The notes under the pieces: model-generated
What the model was told of the DNA's origin: nothing
Databases searched by the model: none
What the model saw: only the letters and a program-made list of their open reading frames with translations
In this document: in pieces, positions 1-9,365 of the stretch
Layout: each line of letters starts with the position of its first letter
Numbering within the stretch: the stretch's first letter is position 1
Program-made: the position numbers and the translations under genes
Assembly (NCBI RefSeq): GCF_023195915.1
Contig: NZ_JALPRP010000001.1
Span: 1,798,001 to 1,862,000, forward strand
Source: Methanoculleus sp. 7T
Lineage (GTDB): Archaea > Halobacteriota > Methanomicrobia > Methanomicrobiales > Methanoculleaceae
Reading direction: 5' to 3'
Length of the DNA stretch: 64,000 nt

Positions 1-19
1 CCCCCCTCCCGCAAACCGC

Positions 20-249
20 CTCTCCCCAGGCGCGATAAACGCCCGGGCGTGCAGGCGGGCGTTCGAGTACCGTCAGGTGCGCAGTAGGGCGCTCCCTCAG
101 GAGCGTCGTTCGAACACCGAAGGTGTGCAGGCTACTACGGTCCAGTGTCCGGGGATAAACCTGAGGACAGAACGGGGGAGGAACCGGGTCCGGCACCCCT
201 CTCACCGGGGCAGGGAAAGACCGGAACAGGGTTTCAACCGAGCCCCTTG
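20..249. repeat. Dispersed repeat A, copy 1
   Basis: This block is alignable to positions 31575-31757. Shared parts are a stem AACGCCCG (38-45) with CGGGCGTT (56-63), short hairpins of the form CACC-GAA-GGTG, and a nearly gap-free tail from about 138 to 249. This copy has an extra block around 75-120 that includes the hairpin CGCTCC-CTCA-GGAGCG. The stem is kept while its loop differs from copy 2, which suggests selection for structure. It ends just before the putative TATA box of the next gene. Its nature (REP-like element, 3' end of a transcript, or small RNA) is not known. Confidence 0.7.
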
Positions 250-282
250 ATCTTAAATATCCAAAAAGACCACAATTCTAGC

Positions 283-1068
283 ATGGAACTGACGGTCCTC
301 GCCAGCGGGAGCAAGGGAAACTGCACCTATCTGAGGGGGCAGCGGGGTGCACTGCTCATCGACGCCGGGCTCTCCGCCCGCGAGACCCTTCGCCGCCTCT
401 CGAACGCCGGCGGGGATGCATCGATCATCGAAGCGATCCTCGTCACGCACGAGCATATCGACCACATCAGGGGGGTCGACGTGCTGGCAAGGAGGCTCGG
501 CGTGCCCGTCTATGCCACCGGCGGCACGCTTGAGGAGTTTTGCAAGAAATGCGGCCCGACGTCGACGGAGGTCCGGCGGTGCAGATACGGCGAGCCGTTC
601 CTTGTCGGCGACTTCTCGGTCGAGCCCTTCGCCGCCTCCCATGACGCCAAAGAACCCTGCGGGTTCTCCGTCACCGAAGGCGACCTCCGCATCGGGTGCT
701 GCACCGACACCGGCACCGTCACCGACCCAATGTTCGAGCGGTTCGCATCCTGCGACGCCGTCCTCCTGGAGAGCAACCACTGTCCCGAGATGCTCGAAAA
801 CGGCCCCTACCCTGCATTCTTAAAGAGCCGGATACGGTCGAAGCACGGGCATCTCTCGAACCCGGACGCCGCCCGGTGCCTGCAGAGGCTCGCCGACCAC
901 ATCCACATGGCGATGCTCGCTCACCTAAGCGAGATCAACAACACACAAGAGAGAGCGCTCCTCTCCGCGTTTGAGGGGCTCGGGTTCTACTCCGACCAGG
1001 TCGCGGTCACCGTGGCGGAGCAGAACCCCGGGCCGGAGCACCCGGAGTCCTGCGGGTTCCGGCTCTGA
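283..1068 (+). CDS. MBL-fold metallohydrolase, YycJ/WalJ-like
   Basis: A 261-residue metallo-beta-lactamase-fold protein. The N-terminus LASGSKGNC and the metal-binding motif THEHIDH (residues 55-61) are typical of the YycJ/WalJ-like branch, whose members are cytoplasmic hydrolases and probable nucleases. Later His and Asp residues (CTDTG, ESNHC, HLSNPDA) fit the remaining metal ligands. The ATG at 283 is chosen because the family's conserved beta strand begins there; the frame stays open upstream to 145, but that part lies in repeat A. A TATA-like TTAAATAT at 253-260 would give an almost leaderless message. Substrate is unknown. Confidence 0.85.
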   Translation: MELTVLASGSKGNCTYLRGQRGALLIDAGLSARETLRRLSNAGGDASIIEAILVTHEHIDHIRGVDVLARRLGVPVYATGGTLEEFCKKCGPTSTEVRRCRYGEPFLVGDFSVEPFAASHDAKEPCGFSVTEGDLRIGCCTDTGTVTDPMFERFASCDAVLLESNHCPEMLENGPYPAFLKSRIRSKHGHLSNPDAARCLQRLADHIHMAMLAHLSEINNTQERALLSAFEGLGFYSDQVAVTVAEQNPGPEHPESCGFRL

Positions 1069-1145
1069 CCTCCCGTTGGGGGAATTCTCCTCGGTTCGGT
1101 GCGGATAGCGATGCGGCTTCACGCGAAGGGCGGCCAAACCCGGCC

Positions 1146-2396
1146 TTATATCTTCCGAAACGTGCAGACCATCCCGATCACGGCGCCTGCGGCGTCGACG
1201 ATCGGGTCTCCCGAGATGCAGACCGGCTGCTGTGAGCCGTCGTTTCTCATAAGGACCATCCCTTCGATGTGTTTCACGGTCCCGCCCCGCTCCAGCACCT
1301 CCGAGGAGAGGACCTCACGGGCATCGTTGCCCGTCCCGGCGGTCGAGAGCAGGGTCCATACCGATCTCCCGGTCAGGTCCCCTCCGGCGTAGCCGGTCAT
1401 GTGCTCGACCGCCCGGTTGGCGATGATGACCGTCCCGGCGGCATCGGTGGTGATCCTCCCTTCTTCGGGCTCGACTGCTTCCAAGGTGCCCTGCTCGACC
1501 GAGAGGTCCAGCCACTCCTCCGCAGCTCTCCGCTCGGTCATCTCGATGTAGTAGAGGAGGCGCTGGAGCTGCTGGTTTGCACGCTCAAGTTCGGCGGTCC
1601 GCTCGGCAACGAGGTCTTCCAAGTGCTCGCGGTGGCGGTGCAGTTCCTGCTCGGCTTCCTTCCGCTCCGTGATGTCCCTGATGACGGCCATCACGTGCGT
1701 CTCGTGCAGCGGCACGATGCGGGCTTCGTAGTGCCGCACCTCCCCGTCCTCAATGTGGGCAAACTCCAGCGGCGCGGCCGGGGCGTCGGTCCGGACGACC
1801 TGCTTGAGTGCGTCCCCAACCATCCGTGCGGCATCAGGAGGGAGCAGGTCCTGCACCCGCCGCCCGAGCAGCGTCCGGGGCACGAGCGGCACCTCCGCGA
1901 GCCTCCCGGCCCTGGAGTCGATGATCGTGCCGTCGGCGTTCAACCGGAGGAAGAGGTCGGGAAAAGCCTCGATCACCGCAGTCAGCTCCGATGTGGCCTG
2001 CCTGAGTTGTTCCTCGAGTAGGACCTCCTCGGTGACGTCCCGGACGGTAAGCAGGCTGCAGCCCCCTTCAACCGCCGTCCGCCGGACCTCGATATCGCGC
2101 ACCTTCCCGTCCCGGCAGACGACGCCGGCGACTACGGCGCCCCGGTCGCATCGGAGCAGTTCCTGCCACATCTCCTGCACTTTCCGGCGGTATACCGGGT
2201 TTGGGTGGGCCCGCTCGAACCAAACGGCGGCGGTCGGGACGTCCTCCACGAGATATCCGGTGATTCTGGTGAACGCCCGGTTTATGTATCGGCAGCGCTC
2301 CTCGCCGTCCACCAGAACGAACCCGTCCGGCGCTTCATGCAGGATCGAGAGGTAGGCCACCCCTTCGATCTCTCGAGTATTGTCGTTTCCCGTCAT
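1146..2396 (-). CDS. Multi-PAS sensory protein without kinase domain
   Basis: A 416-residue soluble protein with three PAS-type domains, roughly residues 10-125, 130-250 and 300-416. The first shows YINRAFTRITGY and the third IIANRAVEHMTGY, both typical PAS cores, and the second ends with a PAC-like DITERKEAEQEL. A coiled coil (about 240-290, HREHLEDLVAERTAELE) joins the second and third. No HisKA, HATPase, GGDEF or receiver domain is present, so any output must come from a partner. Methanogens commonly carry many such PAS proteins. The ligand and partner cannot be read from the sequence. Confidence 0.85.
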   Translation of the reverse strand: MTGNDNTREIEGVAYLSILHEAPDGFVLVDGEERCRYINRAFTRITGYLVEDVPTAAVWFERAHPNPVYRRKVQEMWQELLRCDRGAVVAGVVCRDGKVRDIEVRRTAVEGGCSLLTVRDVTEEVLLEEQLRQATSELTAVIEAFPDLFLRLNADGTIIDSRAGRLAEVPLVPRTLLGRRVQDLLPPDAARMVGDALKQVVRTDAPAAPLEFAHIEDGEVRHYEARIVPLHETHVMAVIRDITERKEAEQELHRHREHLEDLVAERTAELERANQQLQRLLYYIEMTERRAAEEWLDLSVEQGTLEAVEPEEGRITTDAAGTVIIANRAVEHMTGYAGGDLTGRSVWTLLSTAGTGNDAREVLSSEVLERGGTVKHIEGMVLMRNDGSQQPVCISGDPIVDAAGAVIGMVCTFRKI

Positions 2397-2672
2397 CGTA
2401 ACCGATTCTCCCCGGTATACCCGTGTCGTTCGGGCTGCGAGCGCCGTTTGTAGAGAATTTTACCTGCTGGTATAGATATACTCATCGTTATGTGTTTCCC
2501 CCATATTTTTGAGATAGATCATTTTCGAAACATATCCGTAGTCCTAAGGGAGATCAGCCGAGGATAAGAAGTTGCCTGCGATGCCCCCAACTGCGGGGCG
2601 GGTAGAGGCCGTGCATCGCCGCGGCACGAAGAAGAGAACATTCGGCGAAGGCCGGCGGCGTGAGACCCGCCG

Positions 2673-3851
2673 TCAGTCTTCTCTGATCTTCAGCACATGC
2701 ATGCAGTACTGGTCGACGCTCGTGAAGAAGGCGGATCTCGCCCGCTTTGCCCGGTCTTCGTTCCCCTCTATGTAGTCTCGGAGGATGTACTCAAGCGCCG
2801 TGATGTAGTGGTTTCGCCCGGACGAAGCCTTCTTTGCCGCTTCGAAACAGAGGTAACTCTCGGTCTTGTGGTTGCACATGACCTCGAACACGGCGTCCAG
2901 CATCAGGAGCAGGTGCCGGGGAAACTGCTTTAAGATCGCCAGTTTTCGGAAACTGGCATAGGACCGCGGTTGCGCTCCGAGGACCGCAAGTTTCAGCCCG
3001 AAGTAGAGCGGTTCGTGGTCGTCGGGATACTGCTGCATCATCTGTTTGACGATGGCGGCGGCACCGCTCCCGTTGCGCAATTCTATGCGGGTGTTGAACG
3101 CCTCCGTCAGGAAGTACTTGTTGTCGGTGAACCGTTCCGTGGCATGGGCGAGGAGGTGCTGGCGGCGTTCAAGATCCCCCTCGTACTTTGCCCGCACGAT
3201 CCCGATGCGGTAGAACTCGGGTTCGCTTGGGAACCAAGTAAACGCCAGATCCAGCATGAACCGGAAGATCAGGTTCAACTGGGTGTCTCTGCGGTCGAAG
3301 ACCGGAAGGCGGTTGAGCGGGGCGCGGGACCGGGAGAGGTTGAGCATCTCCTCGCGGGCGTGAAGTTCCATCTCGTTGGGGCGAAGACCCTGCTTCCTGT
3401 TCATCGCCAAGGATAGGGCGTAATAACTGTAGGCGATCGCGGCGTTGACCCGTCCGTCATAGTTCCTGTAGCGCGCCAGATACTCGATCGCCTGGTAATA
3501 GTTACCTGCATCGATCAGTTTGAGGCCTACGATCACATCGAGGGTTGCCCGCCCTTTCCTCCGCCGCTTGTTTCCCATGGCGTGCCGCAGGGTCTTCTCG
3601 AGGAGTTCCGCCGTAGGGGCTTCGTGCGTGGTGTTCAGGAGCGTGAAGGTGATTGCATCGATGAAGTCGTCGTAGGCCGTGTCGTCAAGATCGGGGAAGG
3701 TCTTGTCGAGCGTGGCGGCAACGTGTCCGAAGAAGACCGGCAGGTTCTCCTCTACTTGGGCGATGTTTTTCTCGACGTAGTCGTTCATGGTGGCCTGCAG
3801 CTGCTCAAGTCTCCTGCTCCGGAGCGCTTCGGGCTGCCACGCATCTTCCAT
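2673..3851 (-). CDS. Conserved hypothetical protein, helical repeats
   Basis: A 392-residue soluble protein that I do not recognise. It is rich in Leu, Ala, Arg and Tyr, with spaced helical segments such as YYQAIEYLARYRNYDGRVNAAIAYSYYALSL split over residues around 155-190, which resembles TPR-like helical hairpins. There is no signal peptide or membrane segment. Codon use matches its neighbours and the antisense frames are broken, which supports a real gene. It is monocistronic, separated by more than 200 bases from genes on both sides. A scaffold or regulatory role is a guess only. Confidence 0.75.
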   Translation of the reverse strand: MEDAWQPEALRSRRLEQLQATMNDYVEKNIAQVEENLPVFFGHVAATLDKTFPDLDDTAYDDFIDAITFTLLNTTHEAPTAELLEKTLRHAMGNKRRRKGRATLDVIVGLKLIDAGNYYQAIEYLARYRNYDGRVNAAIAYSYYALSLAMNRKQGLRPNEMELHAREEMLNLSRSRAPLNRLPVFDRRDTQLNLIFRFMLDLAFTWFPSEPEFYRIGIVRAKYEGDLERRQHLLAHATERFTDNKYFLTEAFNTRIELRNGSGAAAIVKQMMQQYPDDHEPLYFGLKLAVLGAQPRSYASFRKLAILKQFPRHLLLMLDAVFEVMCNHKTESYLCFEAAKKASSGRNHYITALEYILRDYIEGNEDRAKRARSAFFTSVDQYCMHVLKIRED

Positions 3852-4068
3852 ATAGCGTACAGATGATCGGTGAACGGATATTTGTTGTTATATGTTTCCC
3901 GTGGTCCGACCGGCCGGCCGTGGAATCAGGCGCCAATAATCGCCCCATGCGGGGTTCGGGGCTTTTGCATGGGAGTACCTTTCCCGGACCTTGAGTCGGA
4001 AACGTTCACGCACAGCATCCGGAAAACAGAAGGTTGATTCTTCTCGCCGGGAAATGCTTTAGGAGAAT

Positions 4069-5736
4069 ATGGGTATGCAATTTCTGGAGTTCGCCCAGAT
4101 CTGCGAGCGCCTGGAAGGGACTCCTGGACGCTTGGATATGATCGAGCAGGTCGGTGCCGTCCTGCCCCGGCTCGGCGATGATGAACTCCTGGTCTTCGTC
4201 CGCTTCATCATGGGGCGGGTCTTTCCCGACTGGAGCCCCCAAAAACTCGGCGTGGGCCCAAACCTCCTCTACGACGCCGTGGCCTACGTCGTCGGCACGA
4301 AGAGGGACGCGGTCCGCGAGGCGATCAACGCGACCGGCGATGCAGGTCTGGCCGTCGAACGGCTCCTCGCGAACAAAGAGCAGACGTCGTTCTTCATCCA
4401 GGAGATGGACCTTCTGGATGTCTACCAGGACTTCGAGCGGATGGCGGCCGCCGAAGGGCAGCGGTCGCAGCGGGAGAAACTCCGGGTGGCACAGAAACTC
4501 TTCGGCAACGCCCGCCCGCTGGAAGGGCGGTATCTCGCACGGCTCATGCTCGAAGAACTCCGGATAGGCATGGGTGAGGGGAACGTCCGCGACGCCGTGG
4601 CCCGGGCGTTCGATATCGACGTCCGCTTGGTCGAGCATGCCCACCAAGCGATGAACGACCTCGGGGAGGTGGCCCTCCTCGCTCGGCAGAACCCGGCCGC
4701 TCTCTCCAGCGTGACGATCGAGCCGTTCCGGCCGGTGAAGATGATGCTTGCCCAGGCGGGCACCATCGCCGGGCAGATCGAGGACCACGGCGAGGTGGCG
4801 GTCGAGTACAAGTACGACGGGAGCAGGTTCCAGTTCCATAAGAAGGACGGGGTCTGCCGGATCTACTCGCGAAAACTGGAGGAGGTCACGGGGAGCCTCC
4901 CCGACATCGTCCGGCAGCTTGAGGAGGCCACCGCCGACCACGACGTTATTCTGGACGGCGAAGCGGTCGCCGTCAGGGACGGCAGGCCCATGCCGTTTCA
5001 GTACGTGATCCGGCGGTTCCGCCGGAAGCACCAAGTCGACTCGATGATGGAGAAGATCGAACTTGTTCCGCGGGTCTTCGACATCCTCTACCTCGACGGC
5101 GAGACGCTGATGGACCGGCCCCTCGCCGAGCGCCGCCGGCTTCTTGAGGATGTGCTGAAGGTGCATATCGCCCCGCAGTTCCGGGCCGGCGACGTCGTGG
5201 GAGCCGAAGCGATCTACACCGAGGCCTTAAACCGCGGGCACGAGGGCGTGATGGTGAAGGTGCTCGACTCCCCCTACACCCCGGGCGTCCGGGGCCGCCT
5301 CTGGGTGAAGGTGAAACCCGGGGTGGAGACGCTCGACCTCGCTGTCGTCGGGGCCGAGTGGGGCGAAGGGCGGCGGGCGAAGATGTTCGGCTCCTTCCTG
5401 CTCGCGGTGCAGGACCAAGGCCGGCTCCTCACCGTGGGCAAGGTGGCGACCGGGATCACGGACGAGGTGCTGGCCGACCTCTACGCCCTCCTCAAAGACA
5501 ACGTGATCGCCCGCTCGGGAAAAGAGGTCACGCTTGAGCCTCAAGTGGTCTTTGAGGTGGGTTACTCCGAGATCCAGACGAGCCCCAACTACGAGAGCGG
5601 GTATGCGCTCCGCTTCCCGAGGTTTGTGCAGGTGCGTGAAGACAAAAGCGTGGATGAGGCCGAGACCCTTGATGCGCTCGTCGAACGCTACCGGCTGCAG
5701 AAGAACGGGCAGGGGTCCGGGACCCTCCCCGACTAA
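4069..5736 (+). CDS. lig: ATP-dependent DNA ligase
   Basis: A 555-residue ligase that seals nicks in DNA during replication and repair using ATP. It has an N-terminal DNA-binding domain (about 1-215), an adenylation domain with the nucleotidyl-lysine motif KYDGSR (Lys248), further motifs DGEAVA, EGVMVK and the C-terminal OB fold beginning near WVKVKPG. Length is normal for archaeal LigB/Lig1 enzymes. The start ATG at 4069 lies just after an AGGAGA site. Its stop overlaps by a few bases the stop of the convergent nre gene, another repair factor. Confidence 0.96.
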   Translation: MGMQFLEFAQICERLEGTPGRLDMIEQVGAVLPRLGDDELLVFVRFIMGRVFPDWSPQKLGVGPNLLYDAVAYVVGTKRDAVREAINATGDAGLAVERLLANKEQTSFFIQEMDLLDVYQDFERMAAAEGQRSQREKLRVAQKLFGNARPLEGRYLARLMLEELRIGMGEGNVRDAVARAFDIDVRLVEHAHQAMNDLGEVALLARQNPAALSSVTIEPFRPVKMMLAQAGTIAGQIEDHGEVAVEYKYDGSRFQFHKKDGVCRIYSRKLEEVTGSLPDIVRQLEEATADHDVILDGEAVAVRDGRPMPFQYVIRRFRRKHQVDSMMEKIELVPRVFDILYLDGETLMDRPLAERRRLLEDVLKVHIAPQFRAGDVVGAEAIYTEALNRGHEGVMVKVLDSPYTPGVRGRLWVKVKPGVETLDLAVVGAEWGEGRRAKMFGSFLLAVQDQGRLLTVGKVATGITDEVLADLYALLKDNVIARSGKEVTLEPQVVFEVGYSEIQTSPNYESGYALRFPRFVQVREDKSVDEAETLDALVERYRLQKNGQGSGTLPD

Positions 5737-6875
5737 AAATCAAAGAGCGTCTTTTGCGTCAGGAGTTCCGGGACGAGCAGGCTGTGGAGGCGCCAGTGGG
5801 AGAACCCGATGAGGCGGGAGGCGGTCTCGATCCCCTCCTGCAGGGTGGCGCACGGGATCTTCTGGCCCTTCATGGCGTTCCGCGTCGCCTCCCTGACGAC
5901 CCAGGTGCCGAGGGGCGCCCAGTACTCGCCGGTGATGCTCCGGAGCACCAGCACCCGTGCCGAGCGTTGCACGCTCTCCAAGTACTCCGCGACCGCGAGG
6001 CGGGCCGAGTAATAGGCTCCCGCGAGCGGCGAGTAGTCTGATTTGGTGATCCCTTCGCCGTCCCGTGCGATCGTCTCGCTCTCCTCGGCCCAGAGCGACT
6101 GCTTCCCCCAGACCTCGATCATCTCAAACTTCCAGTCCCCGGGCACGAGGAGGCAGACGATGTGGTTGCCGTAGAGCGAGGCTGAGAAGACCTCTATCCC
6201 GCCGAGCGGCGAGTATCGCGCGATCTTCTTCTTGAGTTGCTTTGAGACCGTGTCGTCGACCGCCGTGATCGCCCATCGGGTGGGGACGATGTGCCGTTTC
6301 CGCCCGAGGAGGCCGGCGGTGAGGAGTTGGGTGATCCGGTAGACGTCGGTGCCGGAGGTGTGGAGGATATCGCAGGCCTCTGTGGCGGAGAGGTCGGTGT
6401 CGGACGTGGTCCGGTCCACCATCCGGTCCACCCGCGCGTTCTCGAGGACGTCCATATTCCGGATGGCGCCGGTGAGCCCGACGGGCGCGATCGTCCCGTC
6501 GAACCGGAGGTCGAAGGCGACGGGTTTCGTGAACCGCACCTCCACATCGAGCGGTTTGCTCGAGAGCGCGATCTCTTGGAGGTTCCCGGCAAGCCGCTCG
6601 GTCTCGGTGGTGCCGCGTATCGTCCGTGCCCGCAGTCCCACGATATCGTCGATCCCAAGCCCACGGGCGACCCAGTCCGGCGGGTGGTCGGCGTCGTCGA
6701 TCATCAGGGGACCCCCCGCCACCTTTGGGTAGCCGTAGCTCCCGACGAAGACTGACGGGGCCGACCCCTGGTAACTGTCGCTTGGCCTGACCGGGAGTTG
6801 GGCGTAGAACCTGCTCATGATCGGACAGCGCGGGAGCCCACAGAGTCCTTTTCCTTTACACTCGGCGCATCGCAT
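5733..6875 (-). CDS. nre: Nre family DNA repair protein
   Basis: A 380-residue archaeal Nre protein (NreA/NreB type). The N-terminus has a Cys-rich zinc motif ([15 protein letters not shown]), followed by the family signature [17 protein letters not shown]. The last residues QKTLFDF form a PCNA-interacting peptide, consistent with published work on haloarchaeal NreA acting with PCNA in repair of DNA damage. A GAGGATGAGAT site precedes the ATG. It follows the DUF2117 gene by 3 bases, so the two are probably cotranscribed, and it meets the DNA ligase gene tail to tail. Confidence 0.93.
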   Translation of the reverse strand: MRCAECKGKGLCGLPRCPIMSRFYAQLPVRPSDSYQGSAPSVFVGSYGYPKVAGGPLMIDDADHPPDWVARGLGIDDIVGLRARTIRGTTETERLAGNLQEIALSSKPLDVEVRFTKPVAFDLRFDGTIAPVGLTGAIRNMDVLENARVDRMVDRTTSDTDLSATEACDILHTSGTDVYRITQLLTAGLLGRKRHIVPTRWAITAVDDTVSKQLKKKIARYSPLGGIEVFSASLYGNHIVCLLVPGDWKFEMIEVWGKQSLWAEESETIARDGEGITKSDYSPLAGAYYSARLAVAEYLESVQRSARVLVLRSITGEYWAPLGTWVVREATRNAMKGQKIPCATLQEGIETASRLIGFSHWRLHSLLVPELLTQKTLFDF

Positions 6876-6878
6876 ATC

Positions 6879-7922
6879 TCATCCTCCGCGGCGGTCGACG
6901 ACGACCCGCACCCTTCCCTCAAGGGAGCGGAGCGTCTCTTCCACCCATTCGTCCCAGCAGGGCGTCTTGAGGTCCCGGGTGGCCGCAAGTTCCTGTCCGA
7001 GGTCGTCGTCCCGCCCGCGGACGACCTCGACCACCACCGACCCGGGCGCAAACCCCGGCTCCACGATGCCGTCGGCGTCCCCGTCGACCACCCCGAAGAC
7101 GGGGATGCCGGCATGGGAGCAGATGTGGCCGCAGACGGCGGTGGTGTCGTCGCCGACGGCGAGGACCCCGCAGACTCCTTCCCCGATCTCACGGTAGAGG
7201 GTGTGGCCGCAGTGGTCGACGACCGCGACCCTGCCCGCACGGGAGGTGCGTTCTCCCTGCCGGGGAGTAGCCGTCCGCACCGTCCCGCTCTTGCACCACG
7301 CCGTGTTGAGGTCCGCGAGGCCCGCCCGGAGGAGTTTTTCGAACCCGTGGGGTTTCGCCTCGAGCCCGGAGACGGCCCCGAGGGTCCCGTCCCGGCAGGA
7401 GAGGACGACCGTCTCCGCTGTAGCGGTCCCGATCACGGTCCCATCGACGAAGACCGCCTCTCCCGGGATGCACCCGCGGATCTCCCGCACCCCGTCCTTG
7501 CGGGCGACGGTGCTCGTCCCGTGAGCAAGGGCAAACCCGGTCAGCCGTGCGATCTCCTGCGCAAGGATTTCGTCGCTGTGGTTCCAGCAGTAGACGGTAC
7601 GGTCCGAACACTCTACATGGACGAGTCCCCGCCCGCCTCCCAGACGTCCGGCGACGATATCCCCGAATATCCGGCCCGATTCGGGCGTCTTCCCCCGGTT
7701 GACCAGAAAGGCCCGCCCGGAGAGGTCGTTGAGCACAACGCTCGGCCGCTCGTCCGTGCAGGCCACCGGGAGCCCCGACTCTTCGGCTGCGGTCCGGGCC
7801 ATCACCCCGGCGACGAGCACCTGCCTGGGCTGCAGGAGGCCGATCAGCCGTTCGACGTCGCCGGCATCGAAGGCCTCGGGGCCGTGCACCACCATGGCGG
7901 CATCCGCAGTCGGGGATTTCAT
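6879..7922 (-). CDS. DUF2117-like archaeal protein
   Basis: A 347-residue protein matching what I recall of the archaeal DUF2117 family, with an N-terminal MVVHGPEAFDAGDVERL and VLVAGVMARTAAEESGLPV near the start. Function of the family is not known. A Cys/His-rich stretch (GHICSHAG) and HGTSTVARKDG occur in the middle. There is no signal or membrane segment. It is the upstream partner of nre (3-base gap) and lies 31 bases downstream of the AIM24-like gene on the same strand, so all three may form one transcript. Confidence 0.75.
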   Translation of the reverse strand: MKSPTADAAMVVHGPEAFDAGDVERLIGLLQPRQVLVAGVMARTAAEESGLPVACTDERPSVVLNDLSGRAFLVNRGKTPESGRIFGDIVAGRLGGGRGLVHVECSDRTVYCWNHSDEILAQEIARLTGFALAHGTSTVARKDGVREIRGCIPGEAVFVDGTVIGTATAETVVLSCRDGTLGAVSGLEAKPHGFEKLLRAGLADLNTAWCKSGTVRTATPRQGERTSRAGRVAVVDHCGHTLYREIGEGVCGVLAVGDDTTAVCGHICSHAGIPVFGVVDGDADGIVEPGFAPGSVVVEVVRGRDDDLGQELAATRDLKTPCWDEWVEETLRSLEGRVRVVVDRRGG

Positions 7923-7953
7923 ACCGTAATTTTGGGCTTCGCGGACTATCAGG

Positions 7954-8643
7954 TTACCGTCCCGATGAGTTCTGGGTGGGGAGGTAGGGCGTCAGGGCGC
8001 TCGCGAGTTTTGCGACATCCATGGACTGCAGGACGACCCGCCCCGGACCGGTCAGCGTGGTCAGGAAGAGCCCCTCGCCGCCGAAGAAGACGGTCTTCAC
8101 ACCGCCGGCGAGCGCGATGCTGTAATCGACGGTGCTCTCGAACCCGACCACGAGACCGGTCTCCACCTTGACCACCTCGCCGGGCGCAAGCGTCATCTCC
8201 ATGATATCGCCGCAGCAGTGGAGGAACGCCGTCCCGCTGCCGGAGAGCCGCTGCAGGATGAATCCTTCCCCGCCGAAGGCCCCCGACCGGAGTTTCTTCG
8301 TGAACGCGATATCGAGGTTGATGCCCTGCTCCGAGCAGAGGAACGCATCCTTCTGGGCGATGAACTCGCCCCCTGCAAGGTTGAGCGTGAAGATCTTCCC
8401 CGGGACGTTCCCGGCGAAGGAGACGAACCCTTCCCCGCCGTTCGGGGTGAACTCGGTCATGAAGAGGCTCTCCCCGGTCATCATCCGTTTGAGCCCCCCT
8501 AAGAGCCCGCCCTTCATGTTGGTCGTCATCCGTATGTTCCCGCTCATGTTGACCATGGCGCCGGCCTCGGCGTAGGCGCTCTCTCCTTCTGCCAGGCGGA
8601 GGGTCACCATCTGCAGGTTGTCTCCGGTGATCTCGTAGTGCAT
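7954..8643 (-). CDS. AIM24 / TIGR00266 family protein
   Basis: A 229-residue all-beta protein of the AIM24/TIGR00266 family, widespread in bacteria and archaea but without a settled role. Typical segments are MHYEITGDNLQMV at the start, EAGAMVNMSGNI, and Gly-rich turns such as GGEGFILQRLSGSG and GGEGLFLTTLTGPG. The frame stays open upstream, but homologues start at this MHYEI, so the ATG at 8643 is used. Head-to-head with the HNH-like gene at 8767, and first of a probable three-gene unit with the DUF2117 gene and nre. Confidence 0.9.
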   Translation of the reverse strand: MHYEITGDNLQMVTLRLAEGESAYAEAGAMVNMSGNIRMTTNMKGGLLGGLKRMMTGESLFMTEFTPNGGEGFVSFAGNVPGKIFTLNLAGGEFIAQKDAFLCSEQGINLDIAFTKKLRSGAFGGEGFILQRLSGSGTAFLHCCGDIMEMTLAPGEVVKVETGLVVGFESTVDYSIALAGGVKTVFFGGEGLFLTTLTGPGRVVLQSMDVAKLASALTPYLPTQNSSGR

Positions 8644-8766
8644 GCCGGAAATTTCTTTTATTTTTGGGTAATAGGTCTTTTCTCTTTCTCCGCCGAAACC
8701 CGACGCCCGATTCCACCGTGCCGGTGGATGGCAAAGTTTATTAACCCTTACGGGATTCCTCTCCTG

Positions 8767-9063
8767 ATGACCATGGAGCGCGGGATACTGTCGGATGTGC
8801 GGCCGGGTGACGTGACCATCCCCGGGGCGTACATCACGGACGAGGTCATGCAGGCCGTCCTTGACCGGCAGTGCCACCGATGTGCCGGGTGCAACGCCCC
8901 GCTGGCCGCCGGTTCCACGCACTTCGACCTTCGGCAACCGGTGATCTGCGGCGGCGCCCACACCGTCGGGAACTTCGAAGCCCTCTGTCCTTTCTGCCAC
9001 CGGAACCTGATGCGCCGGATCCGGGAGCGCCTCGCCGGTATGAACGACCATAGAGATAAGTAG
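8767..9063 (+). CDS. Small HNH-like zinc protein
   Basis: A 98-residue protein with CHRCAGC near residue 36 and GGAHTVGNFEALCPFCH further on. The spacing of two CxxC pairs around a His and an Asn (GN-x-LCPFCHRNL) resembles HNH endonuclease zinc cores, but the first catalytic His is replaced by a less clear THFDL, so nuclease activity is uncertain. The start ATG at 8767 or 8773 is preferred over the upstream open frame, because the upstream part overlaps the divergent promoter region. Confidence 0.65.
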   Translation: MTMERGILSDVRPGDVTIPGAYITDEVMQAVLDRQCHRCAGCNAPLAAGSTHFDLRQPVICGGAHTVGNFEALCPFCHRNLMRRIRERLAGMNDHRDK

Positions 9064-9137
9064 TATACGGGGTCACACCGGCGACCATGACCTGCAGACG
9101 AAGAGTGTCAGAGACGGTCGCGTGGCGGTCGGAGACT

Positions 9138-9356
9138 ATGAGGACGGCGAGCGAAGCGGCGGCACGGTTCGGGCTGCCCTCTCACCGGAGGTGGCGCTCC
9201 GGCACGATGCAGATGCTCGATGCCGCCGTTACCCCGGGGACGGCAGCCAACGTCGCGGTCTCGTTGGCCGTGACGACGATCATTATCCCCCGGATCCCGA
9301 ACCGGGTCCTTGCGGCGGCCGCCGGGTTTGCCGCGGGCTCGGTCCTCGGGGGATAA
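9138..9356 (+). CDS. Possible small membrane protein
   Basis: An open frame of 72 codons from ATG 9138, preceded by GGAG at a short distance. The C-terminal half contains two hydrophobic stretches (VAVSLAVTTIIIP and VLAAAAGFAAGSVLGG) that could span the membrane. No family is recognised, and the Arg-rich N-terminus makes the true start uncertain. It fills the gap between the HNH-like gene and the convergent YgiQ-like gene. Confidence 0.35.
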   Translation: MRTASEAAARFGLPSHRRWRSGTMQMLDAAVTPGTAANVAVSLAVTTIIIPRIPNRVLAAAAGFAAGSVLGG

Positions 9357-9365
9357 CCCTGGGCC

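Noticed and set aside
145-282. A longer MBL protein starting at GTG 145
   Set aside because: The extra 46 residues come from repeat A, and the family starts at the ATG at 283. The same frame in copy 2 is open but its differences are not synonymous.
4006-5166. A 386-codon minus-strand frame opposite the DNA ligase
   Set aside because: Antisense of the ligase, with low-complexity composition and no domain.
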